A stretch of 64,000 nucleotides of DNA from Ekhidna sp051379705. Lineage in GTDB: Bacteria > Bacteroidota > Bacteroidia > Cytophagales > Cyclobacteriaceae. The notes beneath the pieces are model-generated. The model saw only the letters and a program-made list of their open reading frames with translations, did not search any database and was not told the origin of the DNA. Within the stretch, counting starts at the first letter, position 1. Every line of letters begins with the position of its first letter. Position numbers and translations under genes: made by a program. The stretch lies in assembly GCF_051379705.1 (NCBI RefSeq), contig NZ_CP179868.1, positions 3,286,001 through 3,350,000 of the forward strand. Reading direction: 5' to 3'. Positions 52,704 to 62,602 of this stretch are shown piece by piece.

Positions 52704-52731
52704 AAAAAAACCACCTTCGTCCTGAAGGTGG
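52704..52731 (-). terminator. Terminator of the exported BNR protein gene
   Basis: On the reverse strand CCACCTTC, a 5-base loop and GAAGGTGG are followed by TTTTTTT. It lies 27 bases after the stop of the 965-residue protein gene. Confidence 0.92.
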
Positions 52732-52757
52732 CTTCTTGTACCATTAGCTATTTAATC

Positions 52758-55655
52758 CTATTCCTTTCTACCTGGTCTCTCCCTCGGTTTCTTAATCGTG
52801 AGTGGTGTTTCAACATTGGTGTCACCCAAAGTAATTCTTACGGTATACTCACCTGCGACTAAATGGAAGTCACCATTTTCTGCTTCCTTATACTTTTCTT
52901 TTTGCTCATCGTTCAAAAGTTCTTTGAATGATGAATCTGTTTCCAAGCTGATCTCAACAATATTTAGTCCGTTATCCGCTGAGATATCTTTCGAAGATAC
53001 TACTTCATCTTTATAAATGATTTCAATTTTTCCATTTGCTTTTGAATTTGAATAAAAGTTTACTGAAGTTGTCGGCTCAATAACATCTCCCCATGTCCAG
53101 GTTTTGCTTCCCCATCGTGTGCTGGCAGTAATCTCTTCCATCGGGAAGGCGTGGATGGTTTTGGCAAGAATCTCATCATTCATTTGCTGAATAAGCGCAA
53201 CATTGCCAATGTAAATACCTCTTCCATGTGTGCCCAATACCAGATCTTTTTCTCTCGGATGTACGATAAGATCATGAACAGGAGTGTTTGGAAGTCCTTG
53301 AGCAAAGGCATGATAGCTACTTCCTCCATCCATAGAAACATATACGCCATGGTCTGTTCCTATATAAATGATGTTCTCATTTACCGGGTCTTCTTTAACC
53401 ACGTTTATGGGCTCGTCGGGCAAATTACCAGAAATGTCTTTCCAATTTTTCCCATAGTTATCACTTCGATAAACCAGTGGTTCAAAGTTATCCCACCGGT
53501 AGCCATTGAGTGATGCATAAACACGCCCTTCACTATGTTGTGAAGCAACAACCGTACTTACCCAAAAATTCGAAGGAAGCTCATTTGTAATGTTAGTCCA
53601 ACTATCACCAACATCATCTGAACGATGAATCAAGCCATCATCACTCCCTACATAGATTAATCCAAAACGAGTTGGAGATTCTGAAATGGTAGTTAATGTG
53701 CCATAGCTCACATCACCCTTCTTGCCTCCCAGAGTAAGATCTTCACTCAATGTTTCAAAATTTTCACCCATGTCCATCGATCTGTGAAATCGATTGCTTC
53801 CAAAGTAAACGATATCCTGATTGTGGCTGGAGAGTGTAATGGGTGCCTCCCAGTTCCATCGATAAGGTGAATCACCTAAGGTATGACGAGGAGTGATATA
53901 TTTTCTTTCTCCTGTTTGAGTATTAAGACGGAAGTAATTTCCAAATTGGTAGCCAGTATATACGGTTGCATTGTCACGCGTATCCACAGCTACTTGCATG
54001 CCATCTCCACCCATTAATCTTTCATACGGGTATCGTCCTTCTTGATACCATCCGCGAGAATATGTATAGTTGCTTGGTCCTTTCCACACTCCATTGTCTT
54101 GGAGCCCGCCATATACATTATACGGTTCCTCCATATCAACTGCGATAGAGTAGAACTGACCAACGGAAGGTGAATTACAATTGATCCAGGTAGCGCCAGT
54201 GTCGAAGCTCACATAAACACCTCCATCATTCCCCAGAATCAGATGTCGTGGGTCATTTGGATTGATCCATAAGGCATGATGATCTACGTGGACATTGTCT
54301 TCATTGATGCTTTTGAAAGTTTTGCCTCCATCATCAGATCGAACAATAGGGACACCCATTGTATAAATAACATTTGGATCTTGGCCATCCACACGCACTT
54401 GACCAAAATAGTATCCATAAGAAAAGATCATGCTCTCGATATAGTCCTCATGGGTTTTTGCCCATGTCTTTCCTGCATCATTGGATCGATACATTTCACC
54501 ACCTTTCACAGGTGTATCAAACAGCAATGAATTAGCATCCTCTGTATATATGACAAGGTCAATTGGTTTTACTTTCCCTTCTTCCACATCCATTTTGATA
54601 TCTACAGCATTGTAGTTTTGAGGGAAGCCATTGTTATCCAAGAATGAGTTGATAGCTGAATTTTCAAGTGCAAGAAATTGCTGATTACTCATTGTTCTCA
54701 GTTGATCTTTGGTCAACTCTTGATCTTCATCATCGTCATCTTTTTCACGCCTATCTTGGTTATCCAGAATCGCATAGACAATATTGGCATCTGATGGAGC
54801 AAATGCGAGTCCTATGCGACCGGTTCCATTGGTATCCGGAAATCCGGAGCTATCAGCAATTTCGTTCCAAGTGTTTCCACCATCTTCTGATCTGTAGATT
54901 GCGGTTCCAGCTCCCGCTTCTTCAAAGTTCCATGCTTTTCGGTCTTTCTCCCACGCCGCTGCGATTATGACATTGGAGTTTTCGGGATGCATAATCATGT
55001 CAATTATGCCCGTCCTATTGTTTATAAACAAGGTTTTGTTCCATGTTGCACCTCCGTCTGTGGATTTAAAGACTCCTCTTTCCGAATTTTCTGAATATAG
55101 GTGACCAAGAGCTCCAACCCATAAGGTGTTCGGATTAGTAGGGTGAATTAAGATTCGTCCAATATGATGCGTTTCAGTCAGTCCGATGTTTTCCCAGCTG
55201 TCTCCATTATCAGTCGATTTGAACATGCCAAATCCCGAATAGGATGATCGACTGGAATTATTTTCACCGGATCCTACATAAAGAATATTGTTTGTCCAAT
55301 CAACGGCAATGTCGCCAATTGTCATCACGATTTGGTTATCGAATCGAGGTTCAAATGAGGTGCCATTGTTTTTTGTTTCCCAGAGTGATCCAGATGCATA
55401 AGCTACATAGAAGTGTGATGGGTCTGCAGGATCTACTTCAAGGTCAACAACTCTACCACTCATGACCGTTGGGCCTACGTTTTTGAATGGTATGTTTTTT
55501 ACCAGTGAGCTTTCTTCCAGTTGAAGACGCTGTTGGTATCCTTTCCACCGTTCTTCTGAAGAGGTGGCTGTAGGGACTTCCGTATTTTTTTTCTTTCGTT
55601 GAGCAGGCAAAATTATTGCTATACTCAAAAAGAGAAATAGATAAATGATTCTCAT
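52758..55655 (-). CDS. Exported sortilin/BNR beta-propeller protein
   Basis: 965 residues with a signal peptide ending at ILPAQ. Asp-box repeats recur through the protein: SLWETKNNGTSF, GMFKSTDNGDSWENI, GVFKSTDGGATWNKT, IYRSEDGGNTWNEI and VYRSDNYGKNWKDI, indicating two stacked VPS10/sortilin-like propellers. An acidic insert near 300-320 (EKDDDDEDQELTKDQ) lies between propeller blades. The C-terminus has no T9SS sorting domain and ends in a basic tail (KKPRERPGRKE). Similar proteins are annotated as glycosyl hydrolases, but no active site is evident. Related in fold to the 14356-17139 protein. Confidence 0.9.
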   Translation of the reverse strand: MRIIYLFLFLSIAIILPAQRKKKNTEVPTATSSEERWKGYQQRLQLEESSLVKNIPFKNVGPTVMSGRVVDLEVDPADPSHFYVAYASGSLWETKNNGTSFEPRFDNQIVMTIGDIAVDWTNNILYVGSGENNSSRSSYSGFGMFKSTDNGDSWENIGLTETHHIGRILIHPTNPNTLWVGALGHLYSENSERGVFKSTDGGATWNKTLFINNRTGIIDMIMHPENSNVIIAAAWEKDRKAWNFEEAGAGTAIYRSEDGGNTWNEIADSSGFPDTNGTGRIGLAFAPSDANIVYAILDNQDRREKDDDDEDQELTKDQLRTMSNQQFLALENSAINSFLDNNGFPQNYNAVDIKMDVEEGKVKPIDLVIYTEDANSLLFDTPVKGGEMYRSNDAGKTWAKTHEDYIESMIFSYGYYFGQVRVDGQDPNVIYTMGVPIVRSDDGGKTFKSINEDNVHVDHHALWINPNDPRHLILGNDGGVYVSFDTGATWINCNSPSVGQFYSIAVDMEEPYNVYGGLQDNGVWKGPSNYTYSRGWYQEGRYPYERLMGGDGMQVAVDTRDNATVYTGYQFGNYFRLNTQTGERKYITPRHTLGDSPYRWNWEAPITLSSHNQDIVYFGSNRFHRSMDMGENFETLSEDLTLGGKKGDVSYGTLTTISESPTRFGLIYVGSDDGLIHRSDDVGDSWTNITNELPSNFWVSTVVASQHSEGRVYASLNGYRWDNFEPLVYRSDNYGKNWKDISGNLPDEPINVVKEDPVNENIIYIGTDHGVYVSMDGGSSYHAFAQGLPNTPVHDLIVHPREKDLVLGTHGRGIYIGNVALIQQMNDEILAKTIHAFPMEEITASTRWGSKTWTWGDVIEPTTSVNFYSNSKANGKIEIIYKDEVVSSKDISADNGLNIVEISLETDSSFKELLNDEQKEKYKEAENGDFHLVAGEYTVRITLGDTNVETPLTIKKPRERPGRKE

Positions 55656-55722
55656 GAGGTTAGATTTTTTGATAAGTTAGTAAGTATAAAAATTAAACGT
55701 TCTGAAACCAACCCCAAAACAT

Positions 55723-56718
55723 ATGAAGAAGCATATCTGGATTTTAGCGGCAATAGCTTGTGGGTGCACAACAACTGTTAAGTTGGATAGTGACTCGATT
55801 GAGCGTGATTTACCAGAGCCAAATCATTCGCTTTCATCAAATCAGACGCATAATAAATGGAGTCGATCTATTGAACCAGTCTTAAGAATTGAGTCTGGTG
55901 AGGTGGTTGAGATAAGCACCCAGGAGGCAACAGATGGACAATTAACGCTTAACTCGGATACATCCGATCTGATGAATTTAAGTTTTGACCCAATACATCC
56001 TCTTACCGGACCAATCTATATCAACGATGCAAAGCCTGGAGATGTGATTGCCGTGACTTTACACAAAATTGAAATCGGAGACTGGGGCTGGACAGCAATT
56101 CTGCCGGGCTTTGGTTTTCTTGCTGATGAATTCACAGATCCTTATCTAAAGACATTTGAACTTGCAGGAAAGAATAATGTACGGTTTGCCAATGGCATTA
56201 ACATACCATTGAAACCATTTCCCGGAGTTTTAGGAGTTGCACCTAATACCGATTCTTTGTTGTCTACTATTCCTCCTAGAGCCAATGGAGGCAATATGGA
56301 TGACCCGAATATTGTGGAGGGCACTACTGTATATCTACCCGTTTTTGTAGAAGGAGCACTTTTTTCAATAGGTGACGCACATGCCGCCCAAGGGCTTGGC
56401 GAGGTATGCGGAACAGCAATTGAAGCGCCAATGAAATTTTTGGTAGAGATTAAATTATTAAAAGATGCAAGCATCGATGAGCCTCAATATGAGAATGATG
56501 ATGTGTACGCTGTTACTGCGTTTGCTACTACGATTGATGAAGCAGCTAAGAAAGCTACTCGGTATATGATCGACTATTTAACAAATGAATACGATCTGAG
56601 CAGAAACGAAGCTTATATGTTATGCTCGCTAGCAGGAGATTTGAAAATTGCCGAGGTTGTGGATGTCCCTCATATGTTAGTTACTATGTCTATTAATAAA
56701 GAAGTATTATCCAAATGA
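55723..56718 (+). CDS. Acetamidase/formamidase family lipoprotein
   Basis: 331 residues with a lipoprotein signal (WILAAIACGC, lipidation at Cys13 or Cys15). Family features of the acetamidase/formamidase fold are PGDVIAVTL near 115, FPGVLGVAP near 165, PPRANGGNMD near 185 and SIGDAHAAQGLGEVCG near 215. The enzymes hydrolyse short amides to ammonia and acid. Envelope anchoring of this fold is less usual. Its stop overlaps the arsC start by 4 bases (ATGA). Confidence 0.88.
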   Translation: MKKHIWILAAIACGCTTTVKLDSDSIERDLPEPNHSLSSNQTHNKWSRSIEPVLRIESGEVVEISTQEATDGQLTLNSDTSDLMNLSFDPIHPLTGPIYINDAKPGDVIAVTLHKIEIGDWGWTAILPGFGFLADEFTDPYLKTFELAGKNNVRFANGINIPLKPFPGVLGVAPNTDSLLSTIPPRANGGNMDDPNIVEGTTVYLPVFVEGALFSIGDAHAAQGLGEVCGTAIEAPMKFLVEIKLLKDASIDEPQYENDDVYAVTAFATTIDEAAKKATRYMIDYLTNEYDLSRNEAYMLCSLAGDLKIAEVVDVPHMLVTMSINKEVLSK

Positions 56719-57056
56719 TAACCATATACCATAATCCTCGATGCTCAAAGAGCCGGCAGACGCTTGGCTTGATTGAAGAAAAGGGCCAAGATTTTGTTGT
56801 AAAAGAGTATCTGAAAACTCCTCCAACAAAGTCGGAACTGGAAAATGTAATTACTCTTTTAGGGATTACTCCTGAGCAGTTGGTTAGAAAAGGAGAACCA
56901 GAATTCAAGGAGCATTTTAAAGGTAAAGATTTAACGGATGAAGAATGGATAGAAGCAATGGTCGCATATCCTAAATTGATCGAGCGGCCAATTGTAATGG
57001 ATGGAGATAGAGCTGTTTTAGGCCGGCCGCCAGAAAATGTATTGAAACTTCTATGA
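56715..57056 (+). CDS. ArsC/Spx-family reductase (arsenate reductase-like)
   Basis: 113 residues of thioredoxin-like fold. The catalytic Cys10 lies in HNPRCSKSRQT, and the downstream KEYLKTPP and the basic PIVMDGDRAVLGRPPENV block match the glutaredoxin-dependent ArsC family (three Arg positions of arsenate binding appear to be present). No arsenic pump or regulator is nearby (the ArsR gene at 52307 is in a separate unit), so a general reductase role is equally likely. Four-base overlaps on both sides. Confidence 0.88.
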   Translation: MITIYHNPRCSKSRQTLGLIEEKGQDFVVKEYLKTPPTKSELENVITLLGITPEQLVRKGEPEFKEHFKGKDLTDEEWIEAMVAYPKLIERPIVMDGDRAVLGRPPENVLKLL

Positions 57057-58027
57057 AAGCAGTACTAGTAGAAGAGCTCGGAGGTCCGGAAAAATTAGTT
57101 TATCGTGATTATGAAATTGATCCGCCTGGGCCTGGCACGGTTAGGATAGAGGTGAAATACGCGGGAGTTAATTTTCCAGATACGCTAATCATTCGAGGTA
57201 AGTATCAATTTCAGCCTGAATTACCTTTCTCTCCTGGAGGTGAAGTAGCCGGAATCGTAAAATCAGTTGGAGCTGGTGTTACAGATTTTAAGCCTGGAGA
57301 TCGTGTAGTTGCCGGAACTACTGCAGGTGGTTTTGCAGAAGAGGTTAATGCTTTTAGCTTCAATACGCACCATTTGCCCAATGCTGTCAGCTTTAAAGAT
57401 GCATCTGCAGTTCTTTTAACACATGGTACAGTGATTCATGCTTTAAAAGACCGGGCAAAACTCACAAAAGGAGAAACGCTGGTGATTCTTGGCGCATCAG
57501 GCGGAGTAGGAACCGCAGCAATTCAAATTGGAAAGATCATGGGTGCGAATGTAATTGCCTGCGCATCTACAGATGAAAAATTAGAATATTGTAAGAATGT
57601 TGGAGCAGATATTCTGCATAAATACACTCCTGAGAATTTAAAATCAGCAATAAAGGATCTTACTGGCGGTAATGGTGCCGATGTAATTTTTGATGCCGTT
57701 GGTGGAGCATATTCAGAGCAGGCATTTAGAGCTATTGCTCCAATGGGCAGGCATCTGGTTGTAGGTTTTGCATCTGGTTCAGTCCCAGCCATTTCTTGGA
57801 ATTTACCTCTTCTTAAGAGTGCCTCAATCACCGGAGTGTTCTGGGGAAACTTCTTCAGAAAGTATCCGGAAGAAAATAAAGCGAACATTCAAAAATTACT
57901 AAAATGGCTGGATGCTAAGATTTTAGTACCTCAAATTGATAATGTATACCCTTTGTATGCCGCAAAAAAAGCCCTACAAAAAATTGAGAAAAGGAAAGTG
58001 TTAGGTAAGATTATTTTGGAAACTTAG
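57053..58027 (+). CDS. NADPH:quinone oxidoreductase-like medium-chain dehydrogenase
   Basis: 324 residues. It lacks the catalytic zinc ligands and matches the quinone-reductase branch: YAGVNFPDTLIIRGKYQ, PGGEVAGIVKSVG and the dinucleotide motif LGASGGVGTAA. Final segment KRKVLGKIILE is typical. Likely reduces quinones or reactive carbonyls with NADPH. It is the third gene of a tightly overlapped operon with the amidase-like and ArsC-like genes. Confidence 0.92.
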   Translation: MKAVLVEELGGPEKLVYRDYEIDPPGPGTVRIEVKYAGVNFPDTLIIRGKYQFQPELPFSPGGEVAGIVKSVGAGVTDFKPGDRVVAGTTAGGFAEEVNAFSFNTHHLPNAVSFKDASAVLLTHGTVIHALKDRAKLTKGETLVILGASGGVGTAAIQIGKIMGANVIACASTDEKLEYCKNVGADILHKYTPENLKSAIKDLTGGNGADVIFDAVGGAYSEQAFRAIAPMGRHLVVGFASGSVPAISWNLPLLKSASITGVFWGNFFRKYPEENKANIQKLLKWLDAKILVPQIDNVYPLYAAKKALQKIEKRKVLGKIILET

Positions 58028-58188
58028 ATTTTAGTAATCCTAAACCAAATAATATTTTTATTTTCTTAAAATTCAATATTTTTTCGTTGTTTTCACAACC
58101 TTTTTAATCGAAGGATTTTTGGTATTTATCCTTTATTTCGAGAGTTTTATCGTCACATTAATTTTTTTTTAAGTTTAAAAACTCTACT

Positions 58189-61173
58189 ATGATGAAAAAC
58201 TACTTAAAAAGGAAACTATTGGTACTTACCTTGTTGGTACCCATTAGTTTCTTGATGGCCCAGGATGTCAGGGTCAGTGGAACGGTAACGGATGCTTCCA
58301 ATGGAGATCCGCTTCCCGGTGTTACAGTATTAGTAAAAGGGACCACAAATGGAGCTATTACTGGAATTGATGGAGCATATGAATTATCAGTTCCATCTGG
58401 CTCAACACTTGTATTCTCTTCAATAGGTTATTCTAACCAAGAAATTGCTGCTTCAGATGCTGGTGATGTTTCGATGAGAACTGATGTGACGAATCTCGAT
58501 GAGGTTGTTGTAACAGGTCTTGCATCATCAGTCAAGAGAAGTAATTTGGGTAATGCGGTTAGCTCTGTTTCAGGAGATGAACTTTCAGGTAAAACCAATA
58601 TTCAGACCTTGGATGCTGGACTACAAGGAAAGGTTGTAGGAGCCAACATACTTTCTAATTCTGGTGCTCCAGGGGGCGGTATTTCAATGAAGTTAAGAGG
58701 TATAACAACGATTACAGGTTCTTCTGAGCCTTTGTACATTGTTGATGGAGTCTACTTAGATAATTCTGTGAGTCAACCGGGTACGAATTCGGTAACCTCT
58801 GCCGGTGGTGGTCTTCCTGTTTCTAACCAGGATAATGCTTCCAATAGAATTGCAGATTTGGATCCAGGCGATATTGAAAGTATAGAAATTCTGAAAGGAG
58901 CTTCTGCTTCTGCCATATATGGTTCACGAGCAAATGCTGGGGTGGTTATTATTACTACTAAAAGAGGTCAGACAGGTAAAACAAACTTGACATTTAGTCA
59001 GGATATTGGATTTACTCAAATTTTGAATCCTTTAGGTGTAAGGCCATTTACATCAGAAAGTGTTTTGGCTGATTTTGGAGCTACTGCCCAAGCTGATTAC
59101 GATGCAGCAGCAGCGGCTGGTACACTTCGTGATTATGAAAATGAAATGTATGGAGAAACCGGTATTTTGAAAACGTCAAAGGTCACGTTGACTGGAGGTA
59201 GTGCAAAAACCAAATTTTACTTGGCTGCTAGTAATAAAGACGAAGAAGGTATAATAAAGAATACCGGATTTAAGAGACAGTCAATTCGAGCGAATATTGA
59301 TCACAAAATCTCAGACCTTGTTGATATAGGCGTATCGACTAATTATATAAGATCTCAGATGAATAGAGGGGTGACCAATAATGATAATGCAGGGGTTTCA
59401 TACGGAGTGGCTTTATCAGCAACCTTACCATGGCATGATCTTTATCCAAATGAACAAGGGATTTACCCGAATCATCCGGCGAACCCTTCAAACCCCTTAC
59501 AAACAAGGGATAGATCTACAATCGGAGATATTACTAATCGATTTGTTGTAGGTTCTAATTTGAACATTAAACTCTTGAGAAAAGACAATGCATTTCTATC
59601 TTTAAAAGTGAATGGAGGTCTTGATTACTACATAAATGAAAGTACTCTTCACTTTCCTGAGGATTTACAATTTACTGTTGGTCAGCAAGATGGACTTTAT
59701 TCAAGAGGTAACAACACTAATTTTAACACTAACCTTTCTTCATTCTTGGTATTCAACACAAGAGTAGGGAGTGTAGATATGACCTCTTCAGTTGGATTTA
59801 ATAGACTAAGCCAAGAGAGAGAGTTGTTAACCACACAGGCACAGCAATTGGTCTCTGGGCAGACTAATTTAGAGCAAGCAGGAGCAATCAGTGTTTTCAA
59901 CAGAAACCTAGAAACTGAGGATATTGGATATGCTTTTCAACAAGAGGCAAATTGGGAAGATAAGATCATAGGTACTGCAAGTATCAGACTTGATAAATCA
60001 TCTCTAAACGGAGATCCAAATAAGCTTTATAGCTACCCTAAAGTATCCGTTGCAGTTAATTTAGCAAATTTTGATTTTTGGAGTGTTGCACCTATAAATC
60101 AACTTAAATTGAGAGCAGCATATGGAGAAGCCGGAGGGGTTCCTAACCCTAATCCAACTTCTTTAGTGCAATCTAAATTTACAGCTTTAGCTGCTTTGAA
60201 TACCGGAGGGAATACAGGCTCTGTAACAGGGAATATTCAAGGGGATCCAGATATTCAACCAGAGAGATCTAAAGAATTCGAAGTTGGATTTGATCTTGGC
60301 TTGTTTGATAGTAGAGTTGGTCTTGAGGCCACTTTCTACAACAAAAAAGTTGAAGATTTGATTTTACAAGCGGCCCTTCCTCCAGCATCAGGATTCACTA
60401 CTCAAATCACAAATTTGGGTGCTCTTGAGAATAGAGGAATTGAACTTGCATTAAAAGCAAGTGTAGTACAATCTTCAAATGTCAGTTGGAATACAACCGT
60501 TTTTTGGTGGAAAAATGTATCTGAATTAACCAGGCTTGATATTCCAGCTTTCAATCCTCCAGGTGGTGGTTTTGGGACAGGATTAGGAACGGTTAGACTA
60601 GAGCAAGGGAAATCACTTACTCAAATAGTAGGAACGAATGGTTCAACTGAAGTCGTAGAGCTTGGCGATACAGCACCTGACTGGGAATTGTCATGGAATA
60701 ACAATGTTACTTTCTTAAAGAATTTTAATTTTTCAATGCTTTGGCATTTTAAGAAAGGTGGCCAAAATGTTAACCTAACAGGGTTACTAACTGATTTTGG
60801 TGGGTCAACTTATAATTACGATGAAGTAGTTGTAGTAGATGATACTGAGCAGCGCTTAGGAGATGCTAGAATTGCAGCATTCTTTAGTGGAACAAATGCA
60901 GCAATATTTGTTGAGGATTCAGAATATCTAAAACTTAGAGAAGTGTCATTATATTATACATTACCGTCTTCTTTGTTGGGTTCATTCTTGAATGGCTCAT
61001 TGAATAAAGTAAGAGTAGGTGTATCAGGAAACAATCTTCTATTATTTTCTGATTACACAAGTTATGATCCAGAGGTATCAAACTTTGGAAGTGGAGGTGT
61101 AATCGGAGGTGTGGAAGTAACACCATTCCCTTCTTCTAGAAGAATGTTCTTTCACTTAGAGATTGGATTTTAA
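58189..61173 (+). CDS. SusC/RagA-type TonB-dependent outer-membrane transporter
   Basis: 994 residues with a signal peptide ending near LMAQ. An N-terminal carboxypeptidase-regulatory-like domain (VSGTVTDASNGDPLPGVTVLVKG, split over 27-49) precedes the TonB box region NLDEVVVTG, the plug domain with KLRGITTI and YGSRANAGVVIITTKRG, and a large barrel ending MFFHLEIGF. It imports oligomers too large for porins. It pairs with the SusD gene 18 bases downstream, but no glycosidase, peptidase or regulator is attached, so the substrate is unknown. Confidence 0.95.
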   Translation: MMKNYLKRKLLVLTLLVPISFLMAQDVRVSGTVTDASNGDPLPGVTVLVKGTTNGAITGIDGAYELSVPSGSTLVFSSIGYSNQEIAASDAGDVSMRTDVTNLDEVVVTGLASSVKRSNLGNAVSSVSGDELSGKTNIQTLDAGLQGKVVGANILSNSGAPGGGISMKLRGITTITGSSEPLYIVDGVYLDNSVSQPGTNSVTSAGGGLPVSNQDNASNRIADLDPGDIESIEILKGASASAIYGSRANAGVVIITTKRGQTGKTNLTFSQDIGFTQILNPLGVRPFTSESVLADFGATAQADYDAAAAAGTLRDYENEMYGETGILKTSKVTLTGGSAKTKFYLAASNKDEEGIIKNTGFKRQSIRANIDHKISDLVDIGVSTNYIRSQMNRGVTNNDNAGVSYGVALSATLPWHDLYPNEQGIYPNHPANPSNPLQTRDRSTIGDITNRFVVGSNLNIKLLRKDNAFLSLKVNGGLDYYINESTLHFPEDLQFTVGQQDGLYSRGNNTNFNTNLSSFLVFNTRVGSVDMTSSVGFNRLSQERELLTTQAQQLVSGQTNLEQAGAISVFNRNLETEDIGYAFQQEANWEDKIIGTASIRLDKSSLNGDPNKLYSYPKVSVAVNLANFDFWSVAPINQLKLRAAYGEAGGVPNPNPTSLVQSKFTALAALNTGGNTGSVTGNIQGDPDIQPERSKEFEVGFDLGLFDSRVGLEATFYNKKVEDLILQAALPPASGFTTQITNLGALENRGIELALKASVVQSSNVSWNTTVFWWKNVSELTRLDIPAFNPPGGGFGTGLGTVRLEQGKSLTQIVGTNGSTEVVELGDTAPDWELSWNNNVTFLKNFNFSMLWHFKKGGQNVNLTGLLTDFGGSTYNYDEVVVVDDTEQRLGDARIAAFFSGTNAAIFVEDSEYLKLREVSLYYTLPSSLLGSFLNGSLNKVRVGVSGNNLLLFSDYTSYDPEVSNFGSGGVIGGVEVTPFPSSRRMFFHLEIGF

Positions 61174-61191
61174 TAAAAAATTAAGAAAGTA

Positions 61192-62526
61192 ATGAAAATT
61201 TTAAATAGACAATTGTCAATACTGATGGTCTTGATTTTCGTGAGTTTTTCTTGCGAATTGGAAGAGACTGTGGATCCAAATCAGCCGAGTTTAGATGGCG
61301 TTACATCAAATGCGGGTATTGGACAGCTAAATGAGCTTGTAACTGGTATAATTGCTAGAGCAAGTACTGGAATGGCAACTTATCATGATATTGCCGGAGT
61401 TATTGGGAGAGATGTTTATAGGTTTGATGTTTCTGACCCTAGATGGGTTGGAGATTTACTAGGTACAGGTAATCTTGATAATAGTGCTTTTTACACAGCT
61501 ACGAATTTTTCAACTCGTTACAATGGTGTGAAAACAAGCAATGTATTAATTGATGCGGCACAGAATACGACCGTCTTGACAAATGCTCAAGCTCAAGGTT
61601 ATTTAGCTTTTGCTAAGACCTTTAAGGCTATCGAGTTGTTGCATGCACTCAATCACCAATATAATAATGGGATTAGAATTGATGTGTCAGATCCAAATAA
61701 TTTGGGTGCGTATACTAATAACGCAGCTGAAGCATACACTGCTATTTCGGAAATTCTAGCAGAGGCAGCAGGTCATATTTCAAATGCAGGAAGTGAATTT
61801 GCTTTTTCATTGACTGCTGGGTTTGCTGGTTTTGATGACCCTAGCGGTTTCGGCGAGTTCATTAAAGCGATGCAAGCCAGAGTAGCAGTATACGAAGGTG
61901 ATTTTACAAGTGCACTTGCATTTGTTAACCAATCATTTTTGGATGAGACTGGAAATTTTGATCTTGGTGTATATCGGGTATATGCTAATGCGTCAGGAGA
62001 TAGAGTTAATCCTTTATTTTACCCATTAAATACAAATGGCACAACAAAGCTTGCTCATCCTGATTGGGTTGCAGATGCAGAAGCTGGGGATACTAGATTA
62101 AGTAAAGCCTCTCTTCGAACGGATCCTATTAGCACAGCTGGATTGACAGCCACTCATGATGCGTTTCGATATCAGACAAATACTGATCCTATTCCATTCA
62201 TTCGAAATGAAGAATTAATCTTGATTAAAGCTGAGGCCTTGATTCAACAAAACACTGGAGCATCTTTAGCTGAGGCTGTTACATTGTTAGACTTGATTCG
62301 TGTAAGTTCAGGAGGGCTAGCAGCTTATTCCGGAACTGTTGATCAGGCTTCACTTCTTGATGAAATGCTCAATCAAAGAAGATATTCTTTGTTTGATGAA
62401 GGACATAGATGGGTAGATATGAGAAGATATGATAGACTTGATGAACTAACAATTGATAGGACTGGAGATTCTGTTATTGAGCAGCTTCCAAGACCATTTA
62501 ATGAGGTTGGAGTTCAGGGAGGTTAA
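61192..62526 (+). CDS. SusD/RagB-type surface lipoprotein
   Basis: 444 residues with lipidated Cys21 (MVLIFVSFSC). The helical TPR-like SusD core is visible: YLAFAKTFKAIELLHAL near 140, an aromatic ligand loop region, and the C-terminal LNQRRYSLFDEGHRWVDMRRY block. It forms the lid of the SusC pore. A strong terminator follows at once, so the operon is just SusC-SusD. Confidence 0.94.
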   Translation: MKILNRQLSILMVLIFVSFSCELEETVDPNQPSLDGVTSNAGIGQLNELVTGIIARASTGMATYHDIAGVIGRDVYRFDVSDPRWVGDLLGTGNLDNSAFYTATNFSTRYNGVKTSNVLIDAAQNTTVLTNAQAQGYLAFAKTFKAIELLHALNHQYNNGIRIDVSDPNNLGAYTNNAAEAYTAISEILAEAAGHISNAGSEFAFSLTAGFAGFDDPSGFGEFIKAMQARVAVYEGDFTSALAFVNQSFLDETGNFDLGVYRVYANASGDRVNPLFYPLNTNGTTKLAHPDWVADAEAGDTRLSKASLRTDPISTAGLTATHDAFRYQTNTDPIPFIRNEELILIKAEALIQQNTGASLAEAVTLLDLIRVSSGGLAAYSGTVDQASLLDEMLNQRRYSLFDEGHRWVDMRRYDRLDELTIDRTGDSVIEQLPRPFNEVGVQGG

Positions 62527-62548
62527 TATTACCTTGTTGAAATAACAA

Positions 62549-62577
62549 AAACCCACTCAAAATGAGTGGGTTTTTTT
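62549..62577 (+). terminator. Terminator after SusC-SusD
   Basis: CCCACTC (62552-62558), a 5-base AAAAT loop and GAGTGGG (62564-62570) form a stem extended by flanking A/T pairs and followed by TTTTTTT. It closes the SusCD operon. Confidence 0.93.
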
Positions 62578-62602
62578 ATGCTCTAAACCTTATTTAAAAA
62601 AT

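Noticed and set aside
56715..57056. ArsC-like gene as an arsenic-resistance operon with the ArsR gene 4 kb away
   Set aside because: The ArsR gene is in another operon on the other strand, lacks metal-binding cysteines, and no ArsB/Acr3 pump is present.
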